A DNA stretch of 64,000 bases from an uncultured Bacteroidia bacterium (lineage in GTDB: Bacteria; Bacteroidota; Bacteroidia; Bacteroidales; Prolixibacteraceae): the NCBI GenBank assembly GCA_903923905.1, contig CAIXZH010000093.1, forward strand, positions 62,001-126,000, given 5' to 3'. Both the position numbers and the translations under genes were made by a program. The notes beneath the pieces were generated by a model. It was not told the origin of the DNA. It did no database searches and saw nothing but the letters and a program-made list of their open reading frames with translations. Position 1 is the stretch's first letter. Each line of letters begins with the position of its first letter. Of the stretch, positions 9,174 through 17,402 are shown piece by piece.

Positions 9174-10211
9174 TCAATGGATGATTGAATCTGCTCTTGC
9201 CACTAAGTCCTGTGGAAGCAACCAGTTGCCTTTCATTTGTTTCCTGACAGATTCGTTGATATACAGCTTTTCAGGCACCACATTTTTTATTTCTATACTA
9301 CTTGTCTTTAAGCCGTTAATGAGCGAAACGGCCATGCTCCCCGCTGTCTGACCAACCTCGTAATAGTTTGCGCCAAGATTGGCCATTCCCCCCTTAAAGG
9401 CATGTTTGGGATTATTGGTGAAGACCGGGATATTGAATTTTGTGGCGGCTGCGATGACCATTTCCATAACCGGTTCCACGACACTGTCTCCTCCAATCCA
9501 AATGGCTTCTACCCCTTTTGAACATACGGCAAGGGCCGCTTCGTAAACCTGTGAGACGGTTTCTACACTTACCTCAACCAGTTCAATACCAAGATCTTTG
9601 CAAATAACTCTCGCTTTTTTGATGCATGCCACCGAGCAGGCCTCACTGGTACACCAGACTACGCCAACTTTTTTCAGTTCTGGATTCATCTGGCGGGCAA
9701 TTCTGAAAATGCCTTCAACGGGCTGGAAAGTACCTATCCCAACCAAATGGGCCGGATGCAGATTTGCGGCAGGGCCGGTAATCCCAACTCCGGCAGAAAC
9801 AGGATCGGTTACGGTACAAAACACATGCAATACTTCGCCCGCTCTATTTGCATTAGCCATAACCTGTAATCCGGTTGTGCTGATAGAAACCACCATATTG
9901 AATTTTTCGCTTACAATATTCCGGGCAATTGTATTAGCTACAGCCATATCTCCTTCAGCGCAATATTTACGGATTTCGATGTGTCCGTCTGAAAAATTTT
10001 TCGAACCACCGATCTTGTCAAGTACTCCCCTTTCAGCTTCCTCAAGAGTCTGATTTGAAGTAAACCGGAAAATGGCGATTCGGGTTTTTTCGATTAGCCT
10101 GCTTTTCCCCTTCCGGTTTTGCAAATCGGAAAGAAGTAAGACGGCACTTACTGCGAAAAGGAAAAGCAGGGGGCGGAGGATCTGTTTCATTGCACTAACT
10201 ATTTTGAACAT
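9174..10211 (-). CDS. ABC transporter substrate-binding protein, TrpX/ABC_sub_bind family
   Basis: The 345-residue protein has an N-terminal hydrophobic helix (about 8-27) that runs into LLLSDLQNRKG, then a two-lobed periplasmic-binding fold of the ABC_sub_bind type. Typical segments are FTSNQTLEEAERG, FCTVTDPVSAGV, ITGPAANLHP and VGVVWCTSEACS. The ATG at 10211 has an AGG eight bases upstream, which supports this start. The family binds small ligands; in streptococci TrpX takes tryptophan, but ligands differ among members. The ATPase and permease genes are directly upstream. There is no lipobox, so it may be membrane-tethered. The N-terminal LLLSDLQNR motif recurs in the tandem binding protein of this cluster. 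Confidence 0.9.
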   Translation of the reverse strand: MFKIVSAMKQILRPLLFLFAVSAVLLLSDLQNRKGKSRLIEKTRIAIFRFTSNQTLEEAERGVLDKIGGSKNFSDGHIEIRKYCAEGDMAVANTIARNIVSEKFNMVVSISTTGLQVMANANRAGEVLHVFCTVTDPVSAGVGITGPAANLHPAHLVGIGTFQPVEGIFRIARQMNPELKKVGVVWCTSEACSVACIKKARVICKDLGIELVEVSVETVSQVYEAALAVCSKGVEAIWIGGDSVVEPVMEMVIAAATKFNIPVFTNNPKHAFKGGMANLGANYYEVGQTAGSMAVSLINGLKTSSIEIKNVVPEKLYINESVRKQMKGNWLLPQDLVARADSIIH

Positions 10212-10228
10212 TTATGAACCTTAGAAAT

Positions 10229-10287
10229 GCGGCTGGCAACTACCATCTGGCAACTAGCCGCTTGCCAGTCTCGAGCAGCCAGCTGCA
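10229..10287. repeat. Intercistronic hairpin/repeat between ATPase and binding-protein genes
   Basis: The segment holds GCGGCT (10229-10234) pairing with AGCCGC (10256-10261), and repeated CTGGCAACT-type words. Similar CTGGC/GCCAGT words recur in the spacers near 38408-38466 and 41600-41640. It may be a degenerate REP-like element that stabilises or ends part of the transcript. Confidence 0.4.
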
Positions 10288-10291
10288 AATT

Positions 10292-11116
10292 TCATACATA
10301 CTCGCGCATCAGCAATTCAGCCACTGCAGGATCGATCTGGTCTTTCCTGCGGAGTTCATCGAATAAGGCAAGCAAATCGGGCACTTTAAGCCTTTTTTTC
10401 TCTTCTCCCCTAAAGTCGTATTTGATCTCTCCCTGGTGCATCATGATAATCCGGTCGCCCAGGTTGACTGCCTGCTGCATGGAATGAGTCACCATAAGGG
10501 TAGTCAGCTTTCCTTGATTAACAATTCGTTCAGTAAGTTCAATCACCTTGGAAGCAGTTTTGGGATCGAGTGCTGCTGTATGTTCGTCGAGCAGCAACAG
10601 GTCGGGTTTAAGCCAGCTTGACATCAACAATGTAAGCGCTTGCCGTTGACCACCGGAAAGCTTCCCGATAGGTGTTTCAAGACGCTCTTCCAATCCCATG
10701 TTCAGGACTTTTACCTTGCTCTTCAGCTCACTCATTACTGATGCCGTCAATCCCCAGCCGAGACCCCGTTTCCTTCCCCGTTTGGCTGCCAGGGCGAGGT
10801 TTTCAGCAATTGACATTCCGGGGGCAGTGCCGCTGAATGGGTTCTGAAAGACCCGTCCGATCTGGCTGGCACGTTTATGCTCCGGCCATTTGGTAATTTC
10901 CTTCCCTTTGAGAATGATACTCCCTGAATCGGTCAGAAATGTTCCTGCCACCGCATTCAGAAGTGTCGATTTTCCCGAGCCATTGGTCCCCAGCACGCAC
11001 ACAAAACTCCCGTCTTCAATCGAGAGGCTAACATTCTGCAGTGACATCACCTCATTGATCGTTCCAACATTAAACGTTTTGCAAAGGTTTGATATTTCCA
11101 ACATTTTGATCAGCAT
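10292..11116 (-). CDS. ABC transporter ATP-binding protein (TrpZ-type)
   Basis: The 274-residue ATPase has Walker A GTNGSGKST (43-51), a Q-loop glutamine at 91, the signature LSGGQ (153-157), Walker B LLLLDE (173-178) and a switch histidine in VTHSM. The product should energise the permease encoded just upstream. The start could also be the ATG at 11104 (MLEISNL), which is a more usual N-terminus for this family. The gene is 29 bases from the permease gene and about 80 from the following binding-protein gene, so the three look co-transcribed. Confidence 0.95.
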   Translation of the reverse strand: MLIKMLEISNLCKTFNVGTINEVMSLQNVSLSIEDGSFVCVLGTNGSGKSTLLNAVAGTFLTDSGSIILKGKEITKWPEHKRASQIGRVFQNPFSGTAPGMSIAENLALAAKRGRKRGLGWGLTASVMSELKSKVKVLNMGLEERLETPIGKLSGGQRQALTLLMSSWLKPDLLLLDEHTAALDPKTASKVIELTERIVNQGKLTTLMVTHSMQQAVNLGDRIIMMHQGEIKYDFRGEEKKRLKVPDLLALFDELRRKDQIDPAVAELLMREYV

Positions 11117-11145
11117 TAATTTTGAAATATAATTGGCGAAAATCT

Positions 11146-12075
11146 TTACTTAACTAATCTTATCTTTTTTGTTTTATTCATAAACCCGGGTAAAACCAGT
11201 GCCAGGAATACGAAAGTAGCCGTAATCAGTTTGAGGTCGTTCGGGTTCATTCCCCAGCGCAGGGCGATGGCCACTAGTAAACGAAACAAAACTGCACCAA
11301 TCACCGCTCCCGCAATCAACAACCCCAGTTTCTTTTCGTTGATCAACGCCTCGCCGATAATCACGCTGGCAAGCCCCCAAACCATCATTCCGATTCCCAT
11401 CTGAACATCGGCAAAGCCCTGAAACTGGGCCAGCATCGAACCCGAAAGTGCTATGAATCCGTTGGATATTGCAACGCCAAAAACGATCATGACGTTCGTA
11501 TTAACCCCAAGAGCCCTGATCATCTGATCGTTGTCTCCAGTGGCCCGCATGGCAGTCCCTATATTGGTGCGGAAAAACCATAGCAGAACCAGGCTGAAAA
11601 GGACAATCATAATCAAGCAGAAAAGGAGTATCCACAAATCTTTTACAGGAACACTCCAGCCAAGAACGCTCGTAATTGCATCTTTCCCGGAAACAGCTAT
11701 TGAGAAGTGTTCTACCCAGGTGAACAAGGTTAGCTGAGACAATAACGGAACATTACTTTTCCCCATCACATGGAGATTCACTGAATATAGTGCAGTCATA
11801 ACCAATATTCCGGATAGCAATGGATTTATTTTAAACCGGGTATGGATCAGCCCTGTTGCTGCACCTGCCAATAAGCCACCCGCAAACGCCATTAAGGTAG
11901 CTGCTACGGGGTTGATGCCTGCTACAATCAGGGATGCTGTTATCGCGGCACCAAATGTAAAAGATCCCTCTGCCGTAATATCCGGAAAGTCAAATATCCT
12001 GAAACTGATAAATATGCCCAGTGCCAGCAGCGCCAGGACAAGTCCGATGGTAATTGATCCGATAAGTAGTGTCAT
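11146..12075 (-). CDS. ABC transporter permease (BPD_transp_2, TrpY-type)
   Basis: The 309-residue protein has about eight to nine hydrophobic segments and the typical start of this permease family (GLVLALLALGIFISFRIFDF), where FPDITAEGSF follows. Family segments MRATGDN, IRALGVN and VIIGEAL are present around residues 180-250. It forms the membrane channel for the importer whose ATPase is encoded 29 bases downstream. The STAS fusion gene ends 16 bases upstream of this start, so a cytosolic regulatory protein and the channel are made from the same message. Confidence 0.95.
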   Translation of the reverse strand: MTLLIGSITIGLVLALLALGIFISFRIFDFPDITAEGSFTFGAAITASLIVAGINPVAATLMAFAGGLLAGAATGLIHTRFKINPLLSGILVMTALYSVNLHVMGKSNVPLLSQLTLFTWVEHFSIAVSGKDAITSVLGWSVPVKDLWILLFCLIMIVLFSLVLLWFFRTNIGTAMRATGDNDQMIRALGVNTNVMIVFGVAISNGFIALSGSMLAQFQGFADVQMGIGMMVWGLASVIIGEALINEKKLGLLIAGAVIGAVLFRLLVAIALRWGMNPNDLKLITATFVFLALVLPGFMNKTKKIRLVK

Positions 12076-12091
12076 TGAACTTTAATTTTAA

Positions 12092-13315
12092 TCATTTACT
12101 AAGATTTCCGATCCAGGCAACGCCCTGCTTAAATATACTCTCCCCTATCCCGGCTATTTCGCGTGAGTCGTTTATAAGATGCAACACATCCATCACGTGG
12201 CTGGTTTCAAACAGGTGCAGCACTAGCTTGTTTGCCGATTTTTCATTCTTAGGCAGTGACTGGTATGGAAAAACAGCGGAGTGCACATGAATATATGATG
12301 TTGACCCAGGTTTATCCGGACGAAGGAAAGGACGGAGGGTCTCATCCGGATCAGTGGAGCAGATTCCCAGTGAAACAGAAAGCATTTTTGAATAAGCCGG
12401 TTCTGTGGTAAAATGAATATTCTCCCGGATTCCGGGAAATTCAAACAAAGGGTTTCTATCCACCGGCGGAGTATTCAGACTTGCCCCAACCAATCCGTCA
12501 CTCTCACCAATGACCAGAAACAGAAACTGTTTCAGTCCCGAGGAGGCTGCCAGCCCCGAAACCAACTCACTGATAGCAATGGACGAATTATCTGCTACCG
12601 GTTCGAAGATGATCCTGTTGGCAAATGCACCTTCCGCCCGGATAGCATAAAGTGCATTAATTTCGGGTTCAAGCTTCCCGGTTTTCACCATATAATCCGG
12701 GATCCTTGACTTGTCTGAGGGTTTGTAAACCAGTGCTTCCCCTATCGCCAGGAACTCTCCGTAACGGCTCCTGCAATCTTCAAATCCATTGCCGATGGCC
12801 CCTATTCCTAATCCGTACTGGCGGGATTTGAATTTAAACTTTTGGTTATCCTCAGCTGTAAAACCTGAGGTCATTGACAAAGCCGGATTGCCTGTCAGAA
12901 TTATAGTCATCAGTCCATCTGATAAAACTTCATTTTCAAAACGGTATTGACCGACTTCCAGAAAATTGGATTTCTCCTTTACAACTACAGGAGCTTCCTT
13001 TTCCCCTTCCGTGAGCATGCTGATCATTCCAACCATTTCCAAAACTTCGGCTACACCGGGAGAGAGCTCTTCAAGGACGAACAACCCTCCGATTTTTTTT
13101 AACTTTTTATGATGAACAACCAGTGTCCGTATTCCGGCAGAGCTCATGTATTGAACCCCTGACATATTCAGAATCAGGCGATGAGCTCCATCCCTGACCA
13201 GCCCATTGAGGTAATCGTCGAGATGTCCGGCCCAGCTTGCGTCCAGTCTTCCATCAAGGTAGATCCGCTGTTCCCTTCCGGGAGGATCTTTACGAATATC
13301 CAGTTTATTTTCCAT
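12092..13315 (-). CDS. STAS domain fused to an uncharacterised domain
   Basis: Residues 1-110 of the 407-residue protein form a STAS domain (MSGVQYMSSAGIR; S59 aligns with the SpoIIAA phosphoserine). Residues about 120-407 resemble the middle part of the 751-residue STAS-kinase fusion: similar spacing of a YGLGIGAIGNG-like segment, an F-V-R/R-A-EGAF region, a strand of type FLFLVIGESDG, and an alternating hydrophobic strand near SYIHVHSAVFPY. I recognise no named family for this part. It lies between the tandem binding protein gene (21 bases upstream) and the permease gene (16 bases downstream), which points to control of the importer or sensing of its state. Confidence 0.8.
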   Translation of the reverse strand: MENKLDIRKDPPGREQRIYLDGRLDASWAGHLDDYLNGLVRDGAHRLILNMSGVQYMSSAGIRTLVVHHKKLKKIGGLFVLEELSPGVAEVLEMVGMISMLTEGEKEAPVVVKEKSNFLEVGQYRFENEVLSDGLMTIILTGNPALSMTSGFTAEDNQKFKFKSRQYGLGIGAIGNGFEDCRSRYGEFLAIGEALVYKPSDKSRIPDYMVKTGKLEPEINALYAIRAEGAFANRIIFEPVADNSSIAISELVSGLAASSGLKQFLFLVIGESDGLVGASLNTPPVDRNPLFEFPGIRENIHFTTEPAYSKMLSVSLGICSTDPDETLRPFLRPDKPGSTSYIHVHSAVFPYQSLPKNEKSANKLVLHLFETSHVMDVLHLINDSREIAGIGESIFKQGVAWIGNLSK

Positions 13316-13336
13316 TTAAGCAGTGTTTTGGTATTT

Positions 13337-15274
13337 TTATTTTTCAATTTTCAACTTGGGGAAAGCCTTAAAAACAGACTCGGGAATATCGATTTTAAAT
13401 ATTCCGGCATTTTTCCGGCTAACCAGGTAGTTCGTTTTTGAGACATACCGGTAAGGAATATTGGAGGGATCTTTACCCGTTAAAACTTCGATTCCCATCT
13501 CGGCAGCCTCGTATCCGGACTGGAAATAGTCGCGGGCACAAACAGCCACAGCCCCTTGCCCCAGCAGACCAGAGACAAACCCATAGAATGGAATCTTACT
13601 TGAGAGTGAAACTTTCAGAATAGCAGAACTGCAGCTGCCGATAAGGTTATCGCTGATCTGACAAAATGCCTCTATTCTCCTGGAAACCAACTCATTGGCA
13701 GCATCTAAAACCTCTGTGACAGAATTTGCCGGAATAGCAATCAGCTCAAGCCCCGATTTTCTGGATGCCTCTTCGAGGTGGGTTTTATAGGAAACAGAAT
13801 TAATCTCACCGGGGGTAAATACGGTTCCAATCCGCCTGATTCCTGGATGAAGGAGCCTAATCATATCAATCATCCCGTCAAAGTCGCTCATGGTTGAGAT
13901 ACCGCAAATATTGGGAAGATGATCTGTAAATGATTTGCCCAGACCGGCTGCCTGCGGATCACCTACATTGGTAAAAACAATTTTGTACCCGGGCAATTTC
14001 TTCACCAGCATCTGTGCTGTTGGGGTTGAGGCACTAAAAACAAGATCCCAGGTTTGACTGCCGATCGATCCGGCAATGCTGTTCAGCGTGGCAATATCCC
14101 CCTGGGCATTATATACTTTCATGGCAAAATCGGTCCCTTCCCTGAGTTTATGATCCTCAAGTGCTTTGCGTAATCCGCTTTCGCAATCTTCAGACATCGG
14201 GCTATCGGCAAAATGAACAAATGCAAATTTGTATTTTTTAGCTTCAGGCAAAGGAATTGATGAGGAAAGAAACTCTTTGGGGATTGTCAATCCCAGAATC
14301 CTGGCCTTCTCCATATTTATTTCGATGTTCTCATTGGCAAAATTCTCAAGGGGTATGTTGTCGGGGGAAACACCATTAAGCATTTTTGCAACCAGGTCGC
14401 CGGTATGGTAGCCTACACCATTCCAACCCGGGCCAATCGCAGCCAGGGCCCCCTTTGCAACCAGCTCCTTGTCATTTGTTACAAGGGGAATGGAGTTTTT
14501 AGTGCAAAGTCCTGCAATAACATCAAATCCTTGTGTGCAGGTGTTATCGCCTGAGATATACAACGCGTCGATCCCCTTACTCAGTATTGCCTGAGTTGCC
14601 TGAAAAATTTCAGAAGTGTTGACCACCGGCACCTCGATGAGCTCAAATCCTTTCTGCGTGGCAGCCTTACGCATCAGATTAACGACACTTCGCGAATTAG
14701 CCTCTGCATTGTTATAAATAGTACCAATCTTTTTTGTTTTGGGAATGGTTTCCAGGATAAACTGAATCGTTTTTTCGACAGGTGGAAATGAACCGATGCC
14801 GGTAATGCCTTTGGAATGATCCTTAAAGGATTTACCTGCACCTGCAGCAATGGGATCAGAACAATAGGTGAAGGCAACCTGATGTTTTCTGACAGTGTTT
14901 AATGCCGCCGTAACACAAGGTGTTGAAGTCACCAGAATTAAATCGAATGAGAGGTTGTCCATGTTCAGCAGTATCGGTGAGATGTTTCCTATCTCACCAT
15001 TGGAGTGGGATTCTGTGACCGTCAGATTCCTGCCACGCTCGAACCCCAGCTCGCCGAGGCGTTTCCATAATCCGGCAAGCAACTGGTCATGAGAGGCTTC
15101 AGGTGCAAAATAACAAAGGCCCAGCAAATATTTTTTCCCGGCTACTGCCTCAGATCCCACCTGTCCAACAGACCGTTGGATCACATTTTTCTTGTTGCGA
15201 TTCTGAAGATCAGATAAGAGTAAAATAGTTGAAACAATGATTAATGCCAGAATCCCGCGCGAAAATGATTTCAT
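13337..15274 (-). CDS. Tandem-duplicated ABC substrate-binding protein (two ABC_sub_bind domains)
   Basis: The 645-residue protein is about twice the family length. After an N-terminal hydrophobic helix ending in LLLSDLQNRNK it has two full ABC_sub_bind domains, roughly residues 48-345 and 345-640. Paired motifs include FAPEASHDQLLAGL and FADSPMSEDCESGL, TYCSDPIAAGAGKSFKDH and TNVGDPQAAGLGKSFTDH, GTIYNNAEANS and GTVFTPGEINS. The two lobes have clearly diverged, so the fusion is old and may bind two ligands or a ligand pair. It likely feeds the permease encoded downstream. The uncleaved-looking anchor would hold it at the inner membrane. Confidence 0.9.
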   Translation of the reverse strand: MKSFSRGILALIIVSTILLLSDLQNRNKKNVIQRSVGQVGSEAVAGKKYLLGLCYFAPEASHDQLLAGLWKRLGELGFERGRNLTVTESHSNGEIGNISPILLNMDNLSFDLILVTSTPCVTAALNTVRKHQVAFTYCSDPIAAGAGKSFKDHSKGITGIGSFPPVEKTIQFILETIPKTKKIGTIYNNAEANSRSVVNLMRKAATQKGFELIEVPVVNTSEIFQATQAILSKGIDALYISGDNTCTQGFDVIAGLCTKNSIPLVTNDKELVAKGALAAIGPGWNGVGYHTGDLVAKMLNGVSPDNIPLENFANENIEINMEKARILGLTIPKEFLSSSIPLPEAKKYKFAFVHFADSPMSEDCESGLRKALEDHKLREGTDFAMKVYNAQGDIATLNSIAGSIGSQTWDLVFSASTPTAQMLVKKLPGYKIVFTNVGDPQAAGLGKSFTDHLPNICGISTMSDFDGMIDMIRLLHPGIRRIGTVFTPGEINSVSYKTHLEEASRKSGLELIAIPANSVTEVLDAANELVSRRIEAFCQISDNLIGSCSSAILKVSLSSKIPFYGFVSGLLGQGAVAVCARDYFQSGYEAAEMGIEVLTGKDPSNIPYRYVSKTNYLVSRKNAGIFKIDIPESVFKAFPKLKIEK

Positions 15275-15353
15275 GATCGGTCATTTGAAGGTTTCAGAAC
15301 CTTGGGGTATTGTAAATTAGCTGGTGCAAGCTAACGAAATTAATAACATAAAC

Positions 15354-16307
15354 CTAATCAAAAATCCGGTTTGCCCTGCTCTTTACCTTGTCTGGTACAG
15401 TAAGACCCTGACTGGCACAAGATTTCGCGTTTATCGTTAGATCATAAGTAGTTATGGGTTCTATCCGGCTCCGCGGTGATGTTCTTCCCTTTAATATCTC
15501 AACCGCTTTAACTCCGGCCAAATAACCCCAATGATCATAATTAACACCAAGCCCAATAGCTGCCCCCTTTTCGGTTTGCATCGGGTCGGTAACAAAAAGG
15601 GGAATTCTTTGCTCTGAAGCCACTTTGGCCAAAACAGGCAAGGCCATATAAACCGTATTGTCAGCAGCAGCTACCAAGGCGTCGATTTTCTGTCCGGCAA
15701 GATATTGGGCACCCTGCAAGAGATCATTGGAACTGGTCACGGAGGTTGTTATAAGGGTGATGCCTTGCCTGGCAAATTCCTTGCTCAACACCTTTACCGA
15801 ATATTCAGCATTTGGCTCTGCATTGTTATATGGGATTCCAACACGTTTTAGATTAGGAATGCATTCAAGGAGAAGGTCAACAAACGCCTTGACATTCAGA
15901 GGATCGTAAACCCCGTAAAGATTTTCAGGGATTGTTTTCATCCCTATCTGTTCTGGACCAAATGCCACGGTAAAGACCACCGGAGCAGAACGAACGGTTT
16001 GTGCTGCCGCCACCATACACGGCGTACTGTTGGTAATAATCAGGTCTACATTTTGTGAAATCAAGGATTGTAATATCGTATTTATCATTGAGAGATCACC
16101 TTGTGCATTATTATCGAGGACTTTAATATTCTTTCCGTCAATAAAGCCCGAGTCGGCTAACGCACGAAAAACACCGGCTTTGGCAGCGTCGAGTACCGGA
16201 TCCTGAGTAATCTGAACATACCCGATGGTGATTTTCTTCTCCCCGTGCTGACACGCGACCAGGAAAGTCATTAGAAAAATAGTTAATAAAAAGTAAATAC
16301 GGTTCAT
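15354..16307 (-). CDS. ABC substrate-binding lipoprotein (ABC_sub_bind family)
   Basis: The ATG at 16305-16307 gives a 317-residue protein with a lipobox at residue 19 (FLVAC-QHG); the longer frame to 16361 would put 18 odd residues before this signal and is unlikely. The mature part is one ABC_sub_bind domain with TNSTPCMVAAAQTV, VFTVAFGPEQIG and GIPYNNAEPNAEYS. It is the first gene of the presumed importer operon. Together with the single and the tandem binding proteins, four binding domains serve one ATPase/permease pair, which is unusual. Confidence 0.9.
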   Translation of the reverse strand: MNRIYFLLTIFLMTFLVACQHGEKKITIGYVQITQDPVLDAAKAGVFRALADSGFIDGKNIKVLDNNAQGDLSMINTILQSLISQNVDLIITNSTPCMVAAAQTVRSAPVVFTVAFGPEQIGMKTIPENLYGVYDPLNVKAFVDLLLECIPNLKRVGIPYNNAEPNAEYSVKVLSKEFARQGITLITTSVTSSNDLLQGAQYLAGQKIDALVAAADNTVYMALPVLAKVASEQRIPLFVTDPMQTEKGAAIGLGVNYDHWGYLAGVKAVEILKGRTSPRSRIEPITTYDLTINAKSCASQGLTVPDKVKSRANRIFD

Positions 16308-16389
16308 TTGATTTTGGTTAAAAAGATTCAACAATACAATTAAGGGATAAGAACAATACAATGGCGAAATTATTAATGGTTTCTTTTGA

Positions 16390-16426
16390 CCTCCCCCAAC
16401 CAGTCTAAAGGGGGGAAAAGGAGGGG
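16390..16426. terminator. C-run/G-run hairpin between operons
   Basis: A CCTCCCCC run (16390-16397) can pair with the G runs at 16410-16425. It lies after the stop of the cyclase gene and before the first binding-protein gene, both on the minus strand. It would separate the two transcription units. The pairing is short and imperfect, and similar C/G-run elements are common spacer repeats in Bacteroidota. Confidence 0.35.
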
Positions 16427-16497
16427 AGATCTGGATTGGTCCAAATTGCTAAAAAAATAAAATTTAATTTAGAACATTATATCTTTCAGATTACTTA

Positions 16498-17301
16498 TCA
16501 CTTCACCGGTACCCAAACAAGAAGCCTGAGTGGGGCTCCACTTCCCCCTTTTATTTTCATCGGTGCCGCCACAGCGTATGACCCCTTTGCAGGAACCTGT
16601 CCGAGATCAGCGACATTTTCATAGACAATAATATTATTCCCGCACAGAAAACGGTGTGTTTCAAAATACTTTGATTGTCCGTAATCGATGCTCGGGGTAT
16701 CTATTCCTACTGCTTTGATCTTTCTTTCTTTGACCAGCCACTCAGCACCTTCCGGACCCAGTCCTGGGAAATGCAGTTCTTCAACGCCGGCGATTCCCGA
16801 TTTTAAGGTTCCGGTATATTTTTCATGATCGAACCAATACTTGCCGAAACCGGTGTATAGCAATACAATGGATTGGCCAGGAATGGCTCCGTGGGCTTTT
16901 TCCCACTGAATGAAATCCCCCGGTTTGATGAGGTAATCGCGGTTTTGGGCCGACTGCTGCGAAACATCCACCACAATCACCGGTCCTGTTAGTTCATCCG
17001 GCATAATCTGTTCGACACTTCGACCAGTCCGTGAAAAATGGATTGGTGCATCGAAGTGGGTACCCCCGTGCTCTTCAGCCGAATATTTGAATGAAGAATA
17101 GAAGTAACCTTTGGAACTGACCCCATAAAAAACGGTATCGTGTTTAAAGGACACATTGGTAGGCCAATAGACAGTGCTTTCCTCAAAATTCCAGGTAAGG
17201 TCAATCCAATGCCCCGAGGCCAACACCTTGGCCTCGTTGGGTTGGGCCTGTTTACAGGAAACTAAGAAAATCAGACCTAAAATGATGATCAGGATTTTCA
17301 T
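16498..17301 (-). CDS. Cyclase-family lipoprotein (kynurenine-formamidase-like)
   Basis: The 267-residue protein has a lipobox (FLVSC, C16) and the cyclase-family metal motif HGGTHFDAPIH at 78-88. Further family segments are GDFIQWEK, VLLYTGFGKYW and the C-terminal VGIDTPSIDYG. The family hydrolyses formamides or related cyclic amides, the best known being N-formylkynurenine, with metal-bound water. Export as a lipoprotein is unusual for a formamidase and suggests a periplasmic substrate. The gene lies 101 bases downstream of the thiamine-diphosphate decarboxylase gene. A deleted paralogue sits at 25374-25571. Confidence 0.88.
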   Translation of the reverse strand: MKILIIILGLIFLVSCKQAQPNEAKVLASGHWIDLTWNFEESTVYWPTNVSFKHDTVFYGVSSKGYFYSSFKYSAEEHGGTHFDAPIHFSRTGRSVEQIMPDELTGPVIVVDVSQQSAQNRDYLIKPGDFIQWEKAHGAIPGQSIVLLYTGFGKYWFDHEKYTGTLKSGIAGVEELHFPGLGPEGAEWLVKERKIKAVGIDTPSIDYGQSKYFETHRFLCGNNIIVYENVADLGQVPAKGSYAVAAPMKIKGGSGAPLRLLVWVPVK

Positions 17302-17402
17302 TTTTCACTTAATTACTATTGCAATCGGGGTCGAGGTGGATGTTGACCGTTTTTTTCTAACACTTACCACTCCAAACCTGATTTGGCAATTTAATTATCC
17401 TC

